From positions 1-10,635 of the forward strand of contig JANXRU010000355.1 of NCBI GenBank assembly GCA_025356715.1: a stretch of 10,635 bases of DNA. Direction: 5' to 3'. The position numbers and the translations under genes were made by a program. How positions within the stretch are numbered: the stretch's first letter is position 1; each line of letters starts with the position of its first letter. The notes below the pieces were generated by a model. That model did not search any database and was not told the origin of the DNA. It was given only the letters and a program-made list of their open reading frames with translations. The DNA is from Bacteroidota bacterium. GTDB lineage: Bacteria; Bacteroidota; Bacteroidia; B-17B0; B-17BO. Below are positions 1-6,615 of this stretch, piece after piece.

Positions 1-1143
1 TTGGTTGTATTAGCCCAATCATTAACAAGAGCGAATGTGTATGATGCATTTAAAAAAATGCGTTTTTATTGTTCAGATGATTGGAATGTGAAAGTTAATT
101 TTCAAATCCAAAATCAACCTATGGGTAGTATTATAACACATTCAGGAACGCCTACTTTATCTATTACTATTACAGATCCTGATGTTTCAGAATCAATTTC
201 ATCAATTGCCATTTATGCAGGAGTGCCTGGAAGTGGCTCTAATCCAACTATTTTAACTACTGCAACCAATACATCATCTTTAGTTTATACTCATGCAGCT
301 GCTACAAATAATAGTAAATTTTATTATTATTTGTTAATTACTCAAGCTGATGGAAATAAAATTTGGACTTCTCCAATTTGGTACAATCGTAACGATGCAT
401 CTATTGTTTCAACACCAGTAGCTAACTTTACGCAATCCACTAATAAAGTATGTATTAATCAACCAGTTTTATTCTCTGATGCTTCAACTAATACACCTAC
501 CTCGTGGACATGGACGGCAGTAGGCGCAAATCCTTCATCAGCGTCTATACAAAATTGTAATTTTACTTATACTAATAGTGGCAACTACACCGTTAGTTTA
601 ATTTCAGCTAATAACGCAGGCGTTAGTTCAGTTTATTCAACAACCATTGCTGTTCTTTCATTACTACCTTCACCAACTATTACTGTTTCGGGTATTACGT
701 TATCATCAAGTTCGTCATCTAATTATCAATGGTATGTCAATAATTTTTTGTTGGCGGGAGCAACTACTCAAACCTACACAGCTCCCTATAATGGCGTCTA
801 TTCTGTAATAGCAACAGATATTAATTTTTGTAATTCCGTGCCTTCTAACACGATTAATGTAACGCAAGTTGGTATCGAATTATTTAAAAACTATACGTCA
901 TTATTAATTTATCCGAATCCTTCAACAGGCATATTTACAATAGAAATTAATGATTTAAAACAGAACACAACTGTAGATGTAATCAATGGATTTGGGGAAA
1001 TCATTTATCAATCTTCTATTAAAGGCTGTTCAGAAAGATGTATGCATCAAATTGATTTAAGCGAATTTTCGAATGGCTTATACTTTATAAAAATAATTTC
1101 TAATGATCATATTGAATACAGAAAACTAGTGTTAAGTAAGTAA
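1..1143 (+). CDS. Secreted multidomain protein, 3' part, with PKD/Ig-like modules and T9SS type A sorting domain
   Basis: This is the C-terminal 380 residues of a gene that enters from the left edge; the TTG at base 1 is probably an internal Leu codon. Residues 8-60 (RANVYDAFKKMRFYCSDDWN, then NQPMGSI) resemble the end of CehA/McbA-type PHP metallohydrolase domains, where an R-x-x-x-Y-x-A-x-K segment precedes a beta-rich tail, so the missing N-terminus may be such a hydrolase (inference). Residues 137-219 form a PKD-like domain with the SWTW core and an FTYTNSGNYTVSL strand. Residues 224-288 are Ig-like (NYQWYVNN). Residues 301-380 are a Por secretion sorting domain beginning LIYPNPSTGIFTIEI and ending GLYFIKI...RKLVLSK, which marks export through the type IX system to the cell surface or medium. 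A terminator follows 20 bases after the stop. The sorting domain is certain; the enzymatic part is not visible here. Confidence 0.85.
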   Translation: MVVLAQSLTRANVYDAFKKMRFYCSDDWNVKVNFQIQNQPMGSIITHSGTPTLSITITDPDVSESISSIAIYAGVPGSGSNPTILTTATNTSSLVYTHAAATNNSKFYYYLLITQADGNKIWTSPIWYNRNDASIVSTPVANFTQSTNKVCINQPVLFSDASTNTPTSWTWTAVGANPSSASIQNCNFTYTNSGNYTVSLISANNAGVSSVYSTTIAVLSLLPSPTITVSGITLSSSSSSNYQWYVNNFLLAGATTQTYTAPYNGVYSVIATDINFCNSVPSNTINVTQVGIELFKNYTSLLIYPNPSTGIFTIEINDLKQNTTVDVINGFGEIIYQSSIKGCSERCMHQIDLSEFSNGLYFIKIISNDHIEYRKLVLSK

Positions 1144-1163
1144 TCATTCTCACTTTAGCTTAT

Positions 1164-1198
1164 AAAAACCCGATACAACTAATTGTATCGGGTTTTTT
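1164..1198. terminator. Bidirectional intrinsic terminator between convergent genes
   Basis: A perfect 10-bp stem, CCCGATACAA (1169-1178) and TTGTATCGGG (1183-1192), encloses a 4-base CTAA loop. It is flanked by an A-run at 1164-1168 and a T-run at 1193-1198, so either strand gives a hairpin followed by U residues. It lies between the stop of the T9SS gene and the stop of the leftward small lipoprotein gene and should end transcription from both sides. Confidence 0.92.
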
Positions 1199-1210
1199 AT
1201 GCCTGTGATT

Positions 1211-1410
1211 TTATTTTTTAGAAGGAACTACTTCAGGAAAAGATGCTGTATTAGTTTTTGATGTTAAAGAAGTGGAATTAGAATGGTTTCCACATTCATG
1301 ATGCTTTTCATGTGTTTCGTGACAGTGTTTCCCACAAGAAACTAAAATTAATCCCATAAAAAAACTAATGTTAAACCTAATTTCACTACTTTCATCTTTT
1401 TAATTTTCAT
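1211..1410 (-). pseudogene. Small His/Cys-rich lipoprotein, broken by a one-base frameshift
   Basis: From ATG at 1410 the leftward frame reads MKIKKMKVVKLGLTLVF and then stops (L-W-D-stop). In the next frame the reading continues FMGLILVSCGKHC to a TAA ending at 1211. Joining them by adding one T to the seven-T run (seven A on the plus strand, at about 1357-1363) gives a coherent 66-residue product: a basic N-terminus, a hydrophobic core, a lipobox LVSC with the lipidated Cys at residue 26, then a His/Cys-rich stretch (HCHETHEKHHECGNH) and a Ser/Thr-rich tail ending PSKK. The span is 200 bases, where 201 would be needed. The ligand-rich stretch suggests metal binding, as inference only. It starts 18 bases after the thioesterase stop and probably shares its transcript. 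The gap may be a sequencing error, a true mutation or a phase-variable tract. I do not recognise a named family. Confidence 0.7.
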
Positions 1411-1428
1411 TAAAGATACAACCTTTTA

Positions 1429-1839
1429 TTATTCTCCAAATTCTTTTTCAAAGGGTTCCATAAACCAATCTGGAGGGAAGGTTGGCTTCTTTTTTACTCC
1501 ATCAACAAATACTAATGTGGCAGATCCATTATTTAGTAATTCATTTTTTTGATTAAAACATTCGTAATGAAAAGTTATTCTTACTCCAGGTATATCTTTT
1601 ACTGAAGTAACAATCCTAACTTCATCATCATATAATGCAGGTTTTTTATAATTAATGGTTAGATTGATAACAGGCATGAGTATACCACTTTCCTCCATTT
1701 CGCGATAACTGATCCCTAAACTCCTCATAGCTTCTACTCTGCCTACTTCGTAATATTGGGCATATACCCCATAATATACATACCCCATTTGGTCGGTTTC
1801 ACCATAACGTACTCTTAACGTTGTTTCTGTTTTAATCAT
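1429..1839 (-). CDS. Acyl-CoA thioesterase, YbgC/4HBT hotdog family
   Basis: This 136-residue protein has the length and layout of the single hotdog-fold thioesterases (YbgC, FadM, 4-hydroxybenzoyl-CoA thioesterase). The family hallmark is at residues 12-30: YGETDQMGYVYYGVYAQYYE. Asp16 is the expected catalytic residue, and the following G-x-V-Y-Y segment starts the long helix. Family members hydrolyse acyl-CoA thioesters in the cytosol; YbgC homologues act on short or medium acyl-CoA and associate with envelope functions in proteobacteria, but the substrate here is unknown. The usual YbgC V-Y-H is V-Y-Y here, so the specificity may differ. The ATG at 1839 is the natural start, one residue or two before the conserved beta strand. 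It is divergent from the 5'-nucleotidase gene across 47 bases and is followed by the small lipoprotein gene. Confidence 0.88.
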   Translation of the reverse strand: MIKTETTLRVRYGETDQMGYVYYGVYAQYYEVGRVEAMRSLGISYREMEESGILMPVINLTINYKKPALYDDEVRIVTSVKDIPGVRITFHYECFNQKNELLNNGSATLVFVDGVKKKPTFPPDWFMEPFEKEFGE

Positions 1840-1866
1840 ACAAATAATGCATTATATTTAAATCAT

Positions 1867-1874
1867 CAAATTTA
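1867..1874 (-). promoter_or_regulatory. Possible Bacteroidota -7 promoter box for the thioesterase gene
   Basis: On the minus strand this reads TAAATTTG, an exact match to the Bacteroidota TAnnTTTG element, 27 bases ahead of the ATG at 1839. A TTTG lies 15 bases further upstream, closer than the usual 19-21. On the plus strand, TATATTTA at 1853-1860 could serve the divergent nucleotidase gene, 26 bases before its ATG. AT-rich sequence makes chance matches common. Confidence 0.35.
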
Positions 1875-1886
1875 GATATCAGATTT

Positions 1887-2639
1887 ATGCAAATCACTTT
1901 AAAAATACTCTTTTTTTCATTACTACTTAGTTTATATGCTTGCCAGCATAAAATTATTGTTTCTAATATTTCGGAAACGCATGTTATTGTTAATCAAAAT
2001 AAAGTTGATAGTGCAATTTATTACACCATTGCTCCTTATAAAAAAACGCAAGATGAAAAAATGAAAACAGTTATTGCAATTAGCGAAGGTGCTTTTTTGA
2101 AAGCGGATGTTGAAAGTACTTTAGGCAATCTTTTTTGTGATGCTGTATTATATGAAACTAAAAAACTATTAGGTGCCGATTCTTTACAGCTTAATATTGC
2201 CGTGTTTAACAAAGGCGGTTTACGTAATGCGTTACCAAAAGGTGATATTACCGTTGGAAATATTTTTGAGTTGATGCCATTTGATAATGAATTAATTTTA
2301 TTAAAATTAAGTGGAGATCAAATGAAAGACATGTTAACTAAGATTGCTGAAAAAGGCGGTATTCCTATTGGAGGCATGAAAATGATAATAAATAAAACAA
2401 CTGCATCAGATGTTTTTATAAATGGAAAACCATTTGATGAATCCAAGGAGTATTGGATCGCAACCTCCGATTACCTTGCTAATGGAGGGGATAACTACAC
2501 ATTTTTTAAAAATTCTAAAGAAAAAAAATTAATGAATGCGTTATTAAGAGATGTAATTATTTCTTATTGTAACGACATGACTAAAAAAGGAAACGTATTA
2601 AAACCAATATTAGATGGCAGAATTCAATTATCAAAATAG
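1887..2639 (+). CDS. 5'-nucleotidase C-terminal domain lipoprotein
   Basis: The first 19 residues are a lipoprotein signal peptide (hydrophobic ILFFSLLLSLYAC, with the lipidated Cys at 19). The rest matches the C-terminal nucleotide-binding domain of the UshA/5'-nucleotidase family: ESTLGNLFCDAV (76-87), NKGGLR (108-113), ITVGNIFELMPFDNEL (121-136) and the substrate loop DYLANGGDNYTFF (195-207), which corresponds to the GGDGYP loop of UshA. This domain normally follows a metallophosphatase domain in one polypeptide; here it stands alone at 250 residues and lacks all the metal-binding motifs. The catalytic half is the next gene, whose start overlaps the last 26 bases of this one, so the two products probably assemble outside the cytoplasm to release nucleosides and phosphate from nucleotides. 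Their interaction is inferred, not seen. Confidence 0.9.
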   Translation: MQITLKILFFSLLLSLYACQHKIIVSNISETHVIVNQNKVDSAIYYTIAPYKKTQDEKMKTVIAISEGAFLKADVESTLGNLFCDAVLYETKKLLGADSLQLNIAVFNKGGLRNALPKGDITVGNIFELMPFDNELILLKLSGDQMKDMLTKIAEKGGIPIGGMKMIINKTTASDVFINGKPFDESKEYWIATSDYLANGGDNYTFFKNSKEKKLMNALLRDVIISYCNDMTKKGNVLKPILDGRIQLSK

Positions 2640-3546
2640 ACGTGATTTTTTAAAATATTTTGTTGGTACTTCGGCTGTATTAGCTGGTTTTCCTGCTTTA
2701 TCAAAAGAAGTGTTGAAAAGTAAAGATTTAAATCATCTGACTATTTTATACACTAATGACATACATAGTCGCATAGAACCATTTCCGATAAACGACCCAA
2801 AATTCTCTAACATGGGAGGATTTGCAAGACGCGCAGCTATTATTGATGATATTAAAAAAGAAAATGATAATATATTATTGCTAGATGCTGGAGATATTTT
2901 TCAAGGCACGCCTTATTTTAATTTATACCAAGGAGAACTTGAATATAAATTGATGAGCTTAATGAAATATGATGCTACAACATTGGGTAATCACGATTTT
3001 GATTTGGGTATAGAAAACATCGAAAAACAAATGCCTCACGCTAATTTTTCGTTTATTAATTGCAATTATAATTTTTCTGATACGTGTTTGCATGATAAAA
3101 TTTCATCGTATAAAATTTTCATCAAGAATGGAATTAAAATAGGCGTATTGGGCTATGGAATAGAATTGGAAGGGTTGGTAGATAAAAAAATGTATAAAAA
3201 TACAGTCTATCAAAACCCATTAGAAATAGCTAATACTACAGCTAAATTATTAAAGCATGATTTTGGTTGCGATTATATTATTGCCCTTTCTCACTTAGGA
3301 TATAAATTTGAAGAAAAAAAAATAAGCGATACATCAATGGCTCCCCTTACAGAAAACATTGATTTAATCATTGGAGGACATACGCATTCATTTTTGGAAC
3401 ATCCAGTGAAAATAGCTAATAAAGTGGGTAAAGAAGTGTGTGTAACTCAAGTTGGATGGGCTGGGATTTGGTTAGGGAAATTAGATGTCTATTTTTCATA
3501 TAATAATAAAAAAATCTCACATAATTCAGATAATAAAAAAATCTAA
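2614..3546 (+). CDS. Metallophosphatase (5'-nucleotidase catalytic domain) with a Tat signal
   Basis: The N-terminus contains NRRDFLK (residues 8-14), a twin-arginine motif, followed by a hydrophobic stretch (GTSAVLAGFPALS), so the protein is expected to be exported folded through Tat. All calcineurin-like di-metal motifs are present in order: TNDIH (47-51), DAGD (91-94), GNHDFD (125-130), SHLG (226-229) and GGHTH (254-258). The SHLG element plus GGHTH and the overall layout fit the UshA/5'-nucleotidase group. The protein ends at residue 310, where a full-length enzyme would continue into the C-terminal substrate domain; that domain is encoded just upstream. The ATG at 2614 overlaps the previous gene by 26 bases and is the only sensible start ahead of the Tat motif, suggesting translational coupling. 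The C-terminal ten residues are low-complexity Asn/Lys/Ser. Confidence 0.92.
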   Translation: MAEFNYQNRRDFLKYFVGTSAVLAGFPALSKEVLKSKDLNHLTILYTNDIHSRIEPFPINDPKFSNMGGFARRAAIIDDIKKENDNILLLDAGDIFQGTPYFNLYQGELEYKLMSLMKYDATTLGNHDFDLGIENIEKQMPHANFSFINCNYNFSDTCLHDKISSYKIFIKNGIKIGVLGYGIELEGLVDKKMYKNTVYQNPLEIANTTAKLLKHDFGCDYIIALSHLGYKFEEKKISDTSMAPLTENIDLIIGGHTHSFLEHPVKIANKVGKEVCVTQVGWAGIWLGKLDVYFSYNNKKISHNSDNKKI

Positions 3547-3597
3547 TTAAACAAGTCCAAAACGAAAATATTTTTAAATTTTTTTACCTTTTTTTTG

Positions 3598-3627
3598 TTG
3601 CGAGATTGAATTATCAGTATATATTTA
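3598..3627 (+). promoter_or_regulatory. Candidate dnaA promoter (-33 TTG, -7 TATATTTA)
   Basis: TTG at 3598-3600 and TATATTTA at 3620-3627 are separated by 19 bases, matching the spacing of the Bacteroidota -33/-7 promoter (TTTG and TAnnTTTG), with A for G at the last position. Transcription would start near 3630-3634, giving a leader of about 50 bases before the dnaA ATG. A TTTG at 3594-3597 is an alternative upstream half, with a spacing of 22. This is a pattern match only. Confidence 0.4.
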
Positions 3628-3637
3628 CAAACTGATA
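3612..3637. promoter_or_regulatory. Inverted repeat flanking the dnaA -7 box, possible operator
   Basis: TATCAGT (3612-3618) and ACTGATA (3631-3637) are perfect 7-base inverted arms around a 12-base spacer. The spacer holds nearly all of the candidate -7 box. A dimeric repressor or activator binding here would act directly on dnaA transcription. The stem could also form a weak RNA or DNA hairpin. Confidence 0.4.
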
Positions 3638-3639
3638 CT

Positions 3640-3648
3640 TGTTCATAA
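3640..3648 (-). promoter_or_regulatory. Single DnaA-box-like site upstream of dnaA
   Basis: TGTTCATAA on the plus strand is TTATGAACA on the minus strand, one mismatch from the DnaA box TTATNCACA. It lies between the candidate dnaA transcription start and the ATG, where DnaA autoregulation would be plausible. There is no cluster of such boxes nearby, so this is not evidence for oriC. The right end overlaps a tandem heptamer, TAACACT twice, at 3646-3659. Confidence 0.25.
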
Positions 3649-3659
3649 CACTTAACACT
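3646..3659. repeat. Tandem heptamer TAACACT x2 in the dnaA leader
   Basis: Two perfect, adjacent copies of TAACACT lie 26 bases before the dnaA start codon, directly after the inverted repeat and overlapping the DnaA-box-like site. The function is unknown and a chance duplication is possible. Confidence 0.45.
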
Positions 3660-3685
3660 ATATACTTTAAAACTTTTTTATTACT

Positions 3686-5116
3686 ATGAAGGAAAAAACA
3701 GCTGAAACCGTGTGGAAGAATTGCCTAAAAATAATTCAAGATAATGTAAGCCCTCAAAATTTTGCAACTTGGTTTGAACCAATTAAAGCAGTCAAAATTC
3801 AAGACGATGTTTTAAACATACAAGTGCCCTCACAATTTTTTTACGAATGGTTAGAAGAACATTATATTACTATCATTAAAAAAGTAATTCGTAAAGAACT
3901 TGGAGCTGAAGGAAGAATTGAATACAGTATTGTAATGGATAATGGCACTGGTAAATCAGAAAAAGCCGTTATGCTTAAAGTGCCTAATATTAATACAAAC
4001 TTAAGAAATAACCCTGTTTCTATGCCTATTGATAGTGGATCGATTAGAAATCCATTTATTATACCAGGCTTGAAAAAGGTTTCTGTTGAATCTCAATTAA
4101 ATCCTAATTATTGTTTTGATAATTTCGTAGAAGGTGATTGTAACCGTTTAGCTCGTTCTGCGGGTTATGCAGTGTCTCAAAAGCCAGGTGGAACTGCTTT
4201 TAACCCTTTATTATTATATGGTGGTGTTGGATTAGGTAAAACCCATTTAGCGCAGGCAATTGGTATTGATATTAAAAAGAATTTCCCCAACAAAACAGTA
4301 TTATACGTTCAATCTGAAAAATTCATTTCTCAATTTATTGATTCTATCAAAAACAATAACCAGAATGATTTTGTTCATTTTTATCAAATGATAGATACGT
4401 TGATTATTGATGATATTCAATACTTAGCAGGAAAAGAAAAAACTCAAGATGTATTCTTCCATATTTTTAATCATTTGCACCAATTAGGCAAACAAATTAT
4501 ATTAACGGCTGATAGAGCTCCTGTAGAAATGCAAGGAATTGAGCAACGTTTATTGTCTCGTTTCAAATGGGGATTGAGTGCTGATTTACAAACTCCAGGT
4601 TTAGAAACTCGTATTGCTATCTTAGAGAAAAAAGTTTACAACGAAGGTATACAATTACCAAAAGAAGTTTGCGAATACTTAGCGTATAGCATTACATCTA
4701 ACGTTCGTGAATTAGAGGGAGCTTTAATTTCTTTATTAGCGCAATCATCTTTAAACAAAAAAGTAATTACGCTTGAACTAGCTAAACAAATGATTGACAA
4801 ATTTGTTAAATCAACAGCTCGCGAAGTATCAATTGATTATATACAAAAAGTGGTTTGCGATTATTTTGATTTAAATATTGATTTAATGAAATCTAAAACT
4901 CGTAAACGCGAAGTAGTTCAAGCTCGTCAGATTGCGATGTATTTTGCGAAATGCATGACTAAATCGTCTTTAGCTACTATTGGTATGCATTGCGGAGGAA
5001 AAGATCATGCTACGGTTTTACACGCTTGCCGTACTGTAAATAATTTAATGGATACAGATAAACGTTTCAAAGCTTATATTGAAGAATTAGATAAAAAAAT
5101 AAGCATCAACAATTAA
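3686..5116 (+). CDS. dnaA: Chromosomal replication initiator protein DnaA
   Basis: The full-length 476-residue protein has the standard four domains. Domain I (about 1-85) begins with the typical VWKNCL...VSPQNFATWF helix pattern that contacts helicase and regulators. A short, poorly conserved domain II linker follows (about 86-135). Domain III is the AAA+ ATPase: Walker A GGVGLGKT (179-186), Walker B LIIDDIQ (239-245), the arginine finger region QRLLSRF (287-293) and sensor II SNVRELEGAL (338-347). Domain IV binds DNA (about 380-470) and carries the DnaA signature IGMHCGGKDHATVLHAC (432-448), with Lys where many bacteria have Arg in GGRDH. The protein binds DnaA boxes with ATP and opens the origin. 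The ATG at 3686 is well placed and needs no alternative. It has its own upstream region (see the promoter and dyad entries) and a terminator after the stop, so it is probably transcribed alone. Confidence 0.99.
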   Translation: MKEKTAETVWKNCLKIIQDNVSPQNFATWFEPIKAVKIQDDVLNIQVPSQFFYEWLEEHYITIIKKVIRKELGAEGRIEYSIVMDNGTGKSEKAVMLKVPNINTNLRNNPVSMPIDSGSIRNPFIIPGLKKVSVESQLNPNYCFDNFVEGDCNRLARSAGYAVSQKPGGTAFNPLLLYGGVGLGKTHLAQAIGIDIKKNFPNKTVLYVQSEKFISQFIDSIKNNNQNDFVHFYQMIDTLIIDDIQYLAGKEKTQDVFFHIFNHLHQLGKQIILTADRAPVEMQGIEQRLLSRFKWGLSADLQTPGLETRIAILEKKVYNEGIQLPKEVCEYLAYSITSNVRELEGALISLLAQSSLNKKVITLELAKQMIDKFVKSTAREVSIDYIQKVVCDYFDLNIDLMKSKTRKREVVQARQIAMYFAKCMTKSSLATIGMHCGGKDHATVLHACRTVNNLMDTDKRFKAYIEELDKKISINN

Positions 5117-5135
5117 TTGTTACTTTCTACATTTC

Positions 5136-5173
5136 AAAAATCCTCCTTGATTATTTCATGGAGGATTTTTTTT
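5136..5173 (+). terminator. Intrinsic terminator after dnaA
   Basis: AAAAATCCTCC (5136-5146) pairs with GGAGGATTTTT (5160-5170) around a 13-base loop, and the T-run extends to 5173. The 3' arm ends only 9 bases before the start codon of the next gene, so that gene needs read-through or a promoter that I cannot identify confidently. Confidence 0.8.
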
Positions 5174-5182
5174 AAATAAAAT

Positions 5183-6541
5183 ATGCTTTCACAACAATCG
5201 ATATACCTTATTTTTCCAATAATTGCTGCTGTATTAGGTGCTATGCTGTGGTTAAATTATTTTAGGAAAATAGATGTATTTGAGCACGAACGAATTATTG
5301 ATATTTGTATAGCACTAATTATAGGCTATTTAACTCCAAGTATTGCTTTATGGGTGTATTATGGTTTTGAAATAATTGGATTTGGCTTTAATGGAAATTT
5401 AGTGAATGATTTTTTATATTCTATTATTGGAATTGGATTCACAGAGGAATTTGCAAAGTTGTTAGGAGTAGTTATTGTCTTTAATATTCTAAAAAAGAGA
5501 ATCTCCGAGCCTATAGATTACTTAGTATTTGCGGGAGTTGTTGCTTTAGGTTTTTCTGTTAGAGAAAACTTTATTTATTACAATAATTATGGATCTCAAG
5601 TTATCACGGGGCGTACCTTAATTTCATCGTTAACACATATTATTAATACAAGTATTTGTGTTTATGGCTTATATAGTTATTCTATTTTTAAAGTAGGGAA
5701 TAAATACGGTAATGCCATTCTTGGATTATTAGTGGCAGTTATTTCTCATGGGTTATTTGATTTCTTTTTGGCTAAGGAATTTACTGGAACCCTAACGCCT
5801 TTTTTAGCTTCTGTTATATATTTTATAGGGATTAATTTCTGGATTCAATTTTTTAATAATGCCATAAATTTTTCACCTTATTTTAATTATCAAAAAATTG
5901 CCTCTACAACTAAGCTATATAAACCAATTCTGTTTTGGTATGGCTCCTTAGTATTATTGGAATTTATTTATGCATGGTATTATAAAGACCTGTTTTTCGC
6001 ACTAAAAGACGTCTTTAAAAACACCTTAAATGAAGGGGTTTTATTAACTATCATGATTTTAAGAATCAGTAGATTGAAAATAAATAAACGAAAATATTTT
6101 CCAATTAAAATTCAATCTCCTATTTATTATACCTTAAATAATGATGAAGATTATAATTTTTTTGGCATTTTCCCATTAAAAATTCGTGGAGAAAATGAAT
6201 ATGAATTTCGATTCATTCGATATATGGGAAAAGAAATTATAATTTGTCCATTAGATAAAAATACGTCCATTTTAAAAACAGATCGAAAAGCGAGACTTTT
6301 AAAAAAATACTTTTTAAAAAACGACGTAGTTACTTATTTAGTGGAAATTTATAATGACAATCATACTGATAAACAAGTGTATTTATTAAAGCCTAAAACA
6401 ACACCGTCTCATTTAATTGATGGTGATTTTCCGTTAGCGACTTTAATGTATTATGATAATCCAACAGTATTTCAAAAGACTCACGAAACGCTTTCTTATA
6501 AAGATTTAAAACCTGTAGAAGAAGTTTATATGATGGGATAA
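5183..6541 (+). CDS. PrsW-type intramembrane metalloprotease with a soluble C-terminal extension
   Basis: This is a membrane protein with about eight to nine hydrophobic segments in residues 8-295. It carries the PrsW/CPBP-like active-site set: EE-x-x-K at 88-92 (TEEFAK), GFSVREN at 123-129, a membrane His in SLTHIINTS (His152) and H-x-x-x-D in SHGLFDFF (His189, Asp193). Bacillus PrsW performs site-1 cleavage of the anti-sigma factor RsiW; other members have unknown substrates. No sigma/anti-sigma pair lies in this window, so the target here is unknown. The protein is 452 residues, roughly twice the size of minimal PrsW proteins. Residues 300-452 are hydrophilic, beginning NKRKYFPIK and containing the segment YNFFGIFPLKIRGENEYEF; this portion resembles no family I can name and is likely cytosolic or periplasmic. 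The start at 5183 follows the dnaA terminator by 9 bases. Confidence 0.88.
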   Translation: MLSQQSIYLIFPIIAAVLGAMLWLNYFRKIDVFEHERIIDICIALIIGYLTPSIALWVYYGFEIIGFGFNGNLVNDFLYSIIGIGFTEEFAKLLGVVIVFNILKKRISEPIDYLVFAGVVALGFSVRENFIYYNNYGSQVITGRTLISSLTHIINTSICVYGLYSYSIFKVGNKYGNAILGLLVAVISHGLFDFFLAKEFTGTLTPFLASVIYFIGINFWIQFFNNAINFSPYFNYQKIASTTKLYKPILFWYGSLVLLEFIYAWYYKDLFFALKDVFKNTLNEGVLLTIMILRISRLKINKRKYFPIKIQSPIYYTLNNDEDYNFFGIFPLKIRGENEYEFRFIRYMGKEIIICPLDKNTSILKTDRKARLLKKYFLKNDVVTYLVEIYNDNHTDKQVYLLKPKTTPSHLIDGDFPLATLMYYDNPTVFQKTHETLSYKDLKPVEEVYMMG

Positions 6542-6603
6542 TTCCGTTAATCCTGAGTAAAAACCAATAAAATAAATACTGATTTTTTCATATAAAAAAG
6601 CCT

Positions 6604-6611
6604 TACATTTA
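6604..6611 (+). promoter_or_regulatory. Possible -7 box immediately before the ABC ATPase start
   Basis: TACATTTA fits TAnnTTT(G/A) and ends 4 bases before the ATG at 6616. If used, the transcript would begin at or next to the start codon, giving a leaderless or nearly leaderless mRNA. I see no good -33 element at the expected distance; the region there is only T-rich. Confidence 0.22.
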
Positions 6612-6615
6612 TAAT

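Noticed and set aside
1285..1294. DnaA box in GTTTCCACA
   Set aside because: It is an isolated partial match inside the leftward lipoprotein gene, with no companion boxes.
3547..3685. Origin of replication next to dnaA
   Set aside because: Only one DnaA-box-like site with a mismatch is present and no cluster of TTATNCACA boxes is seen; in many Bacteroidota oriC is not beside dnaA.
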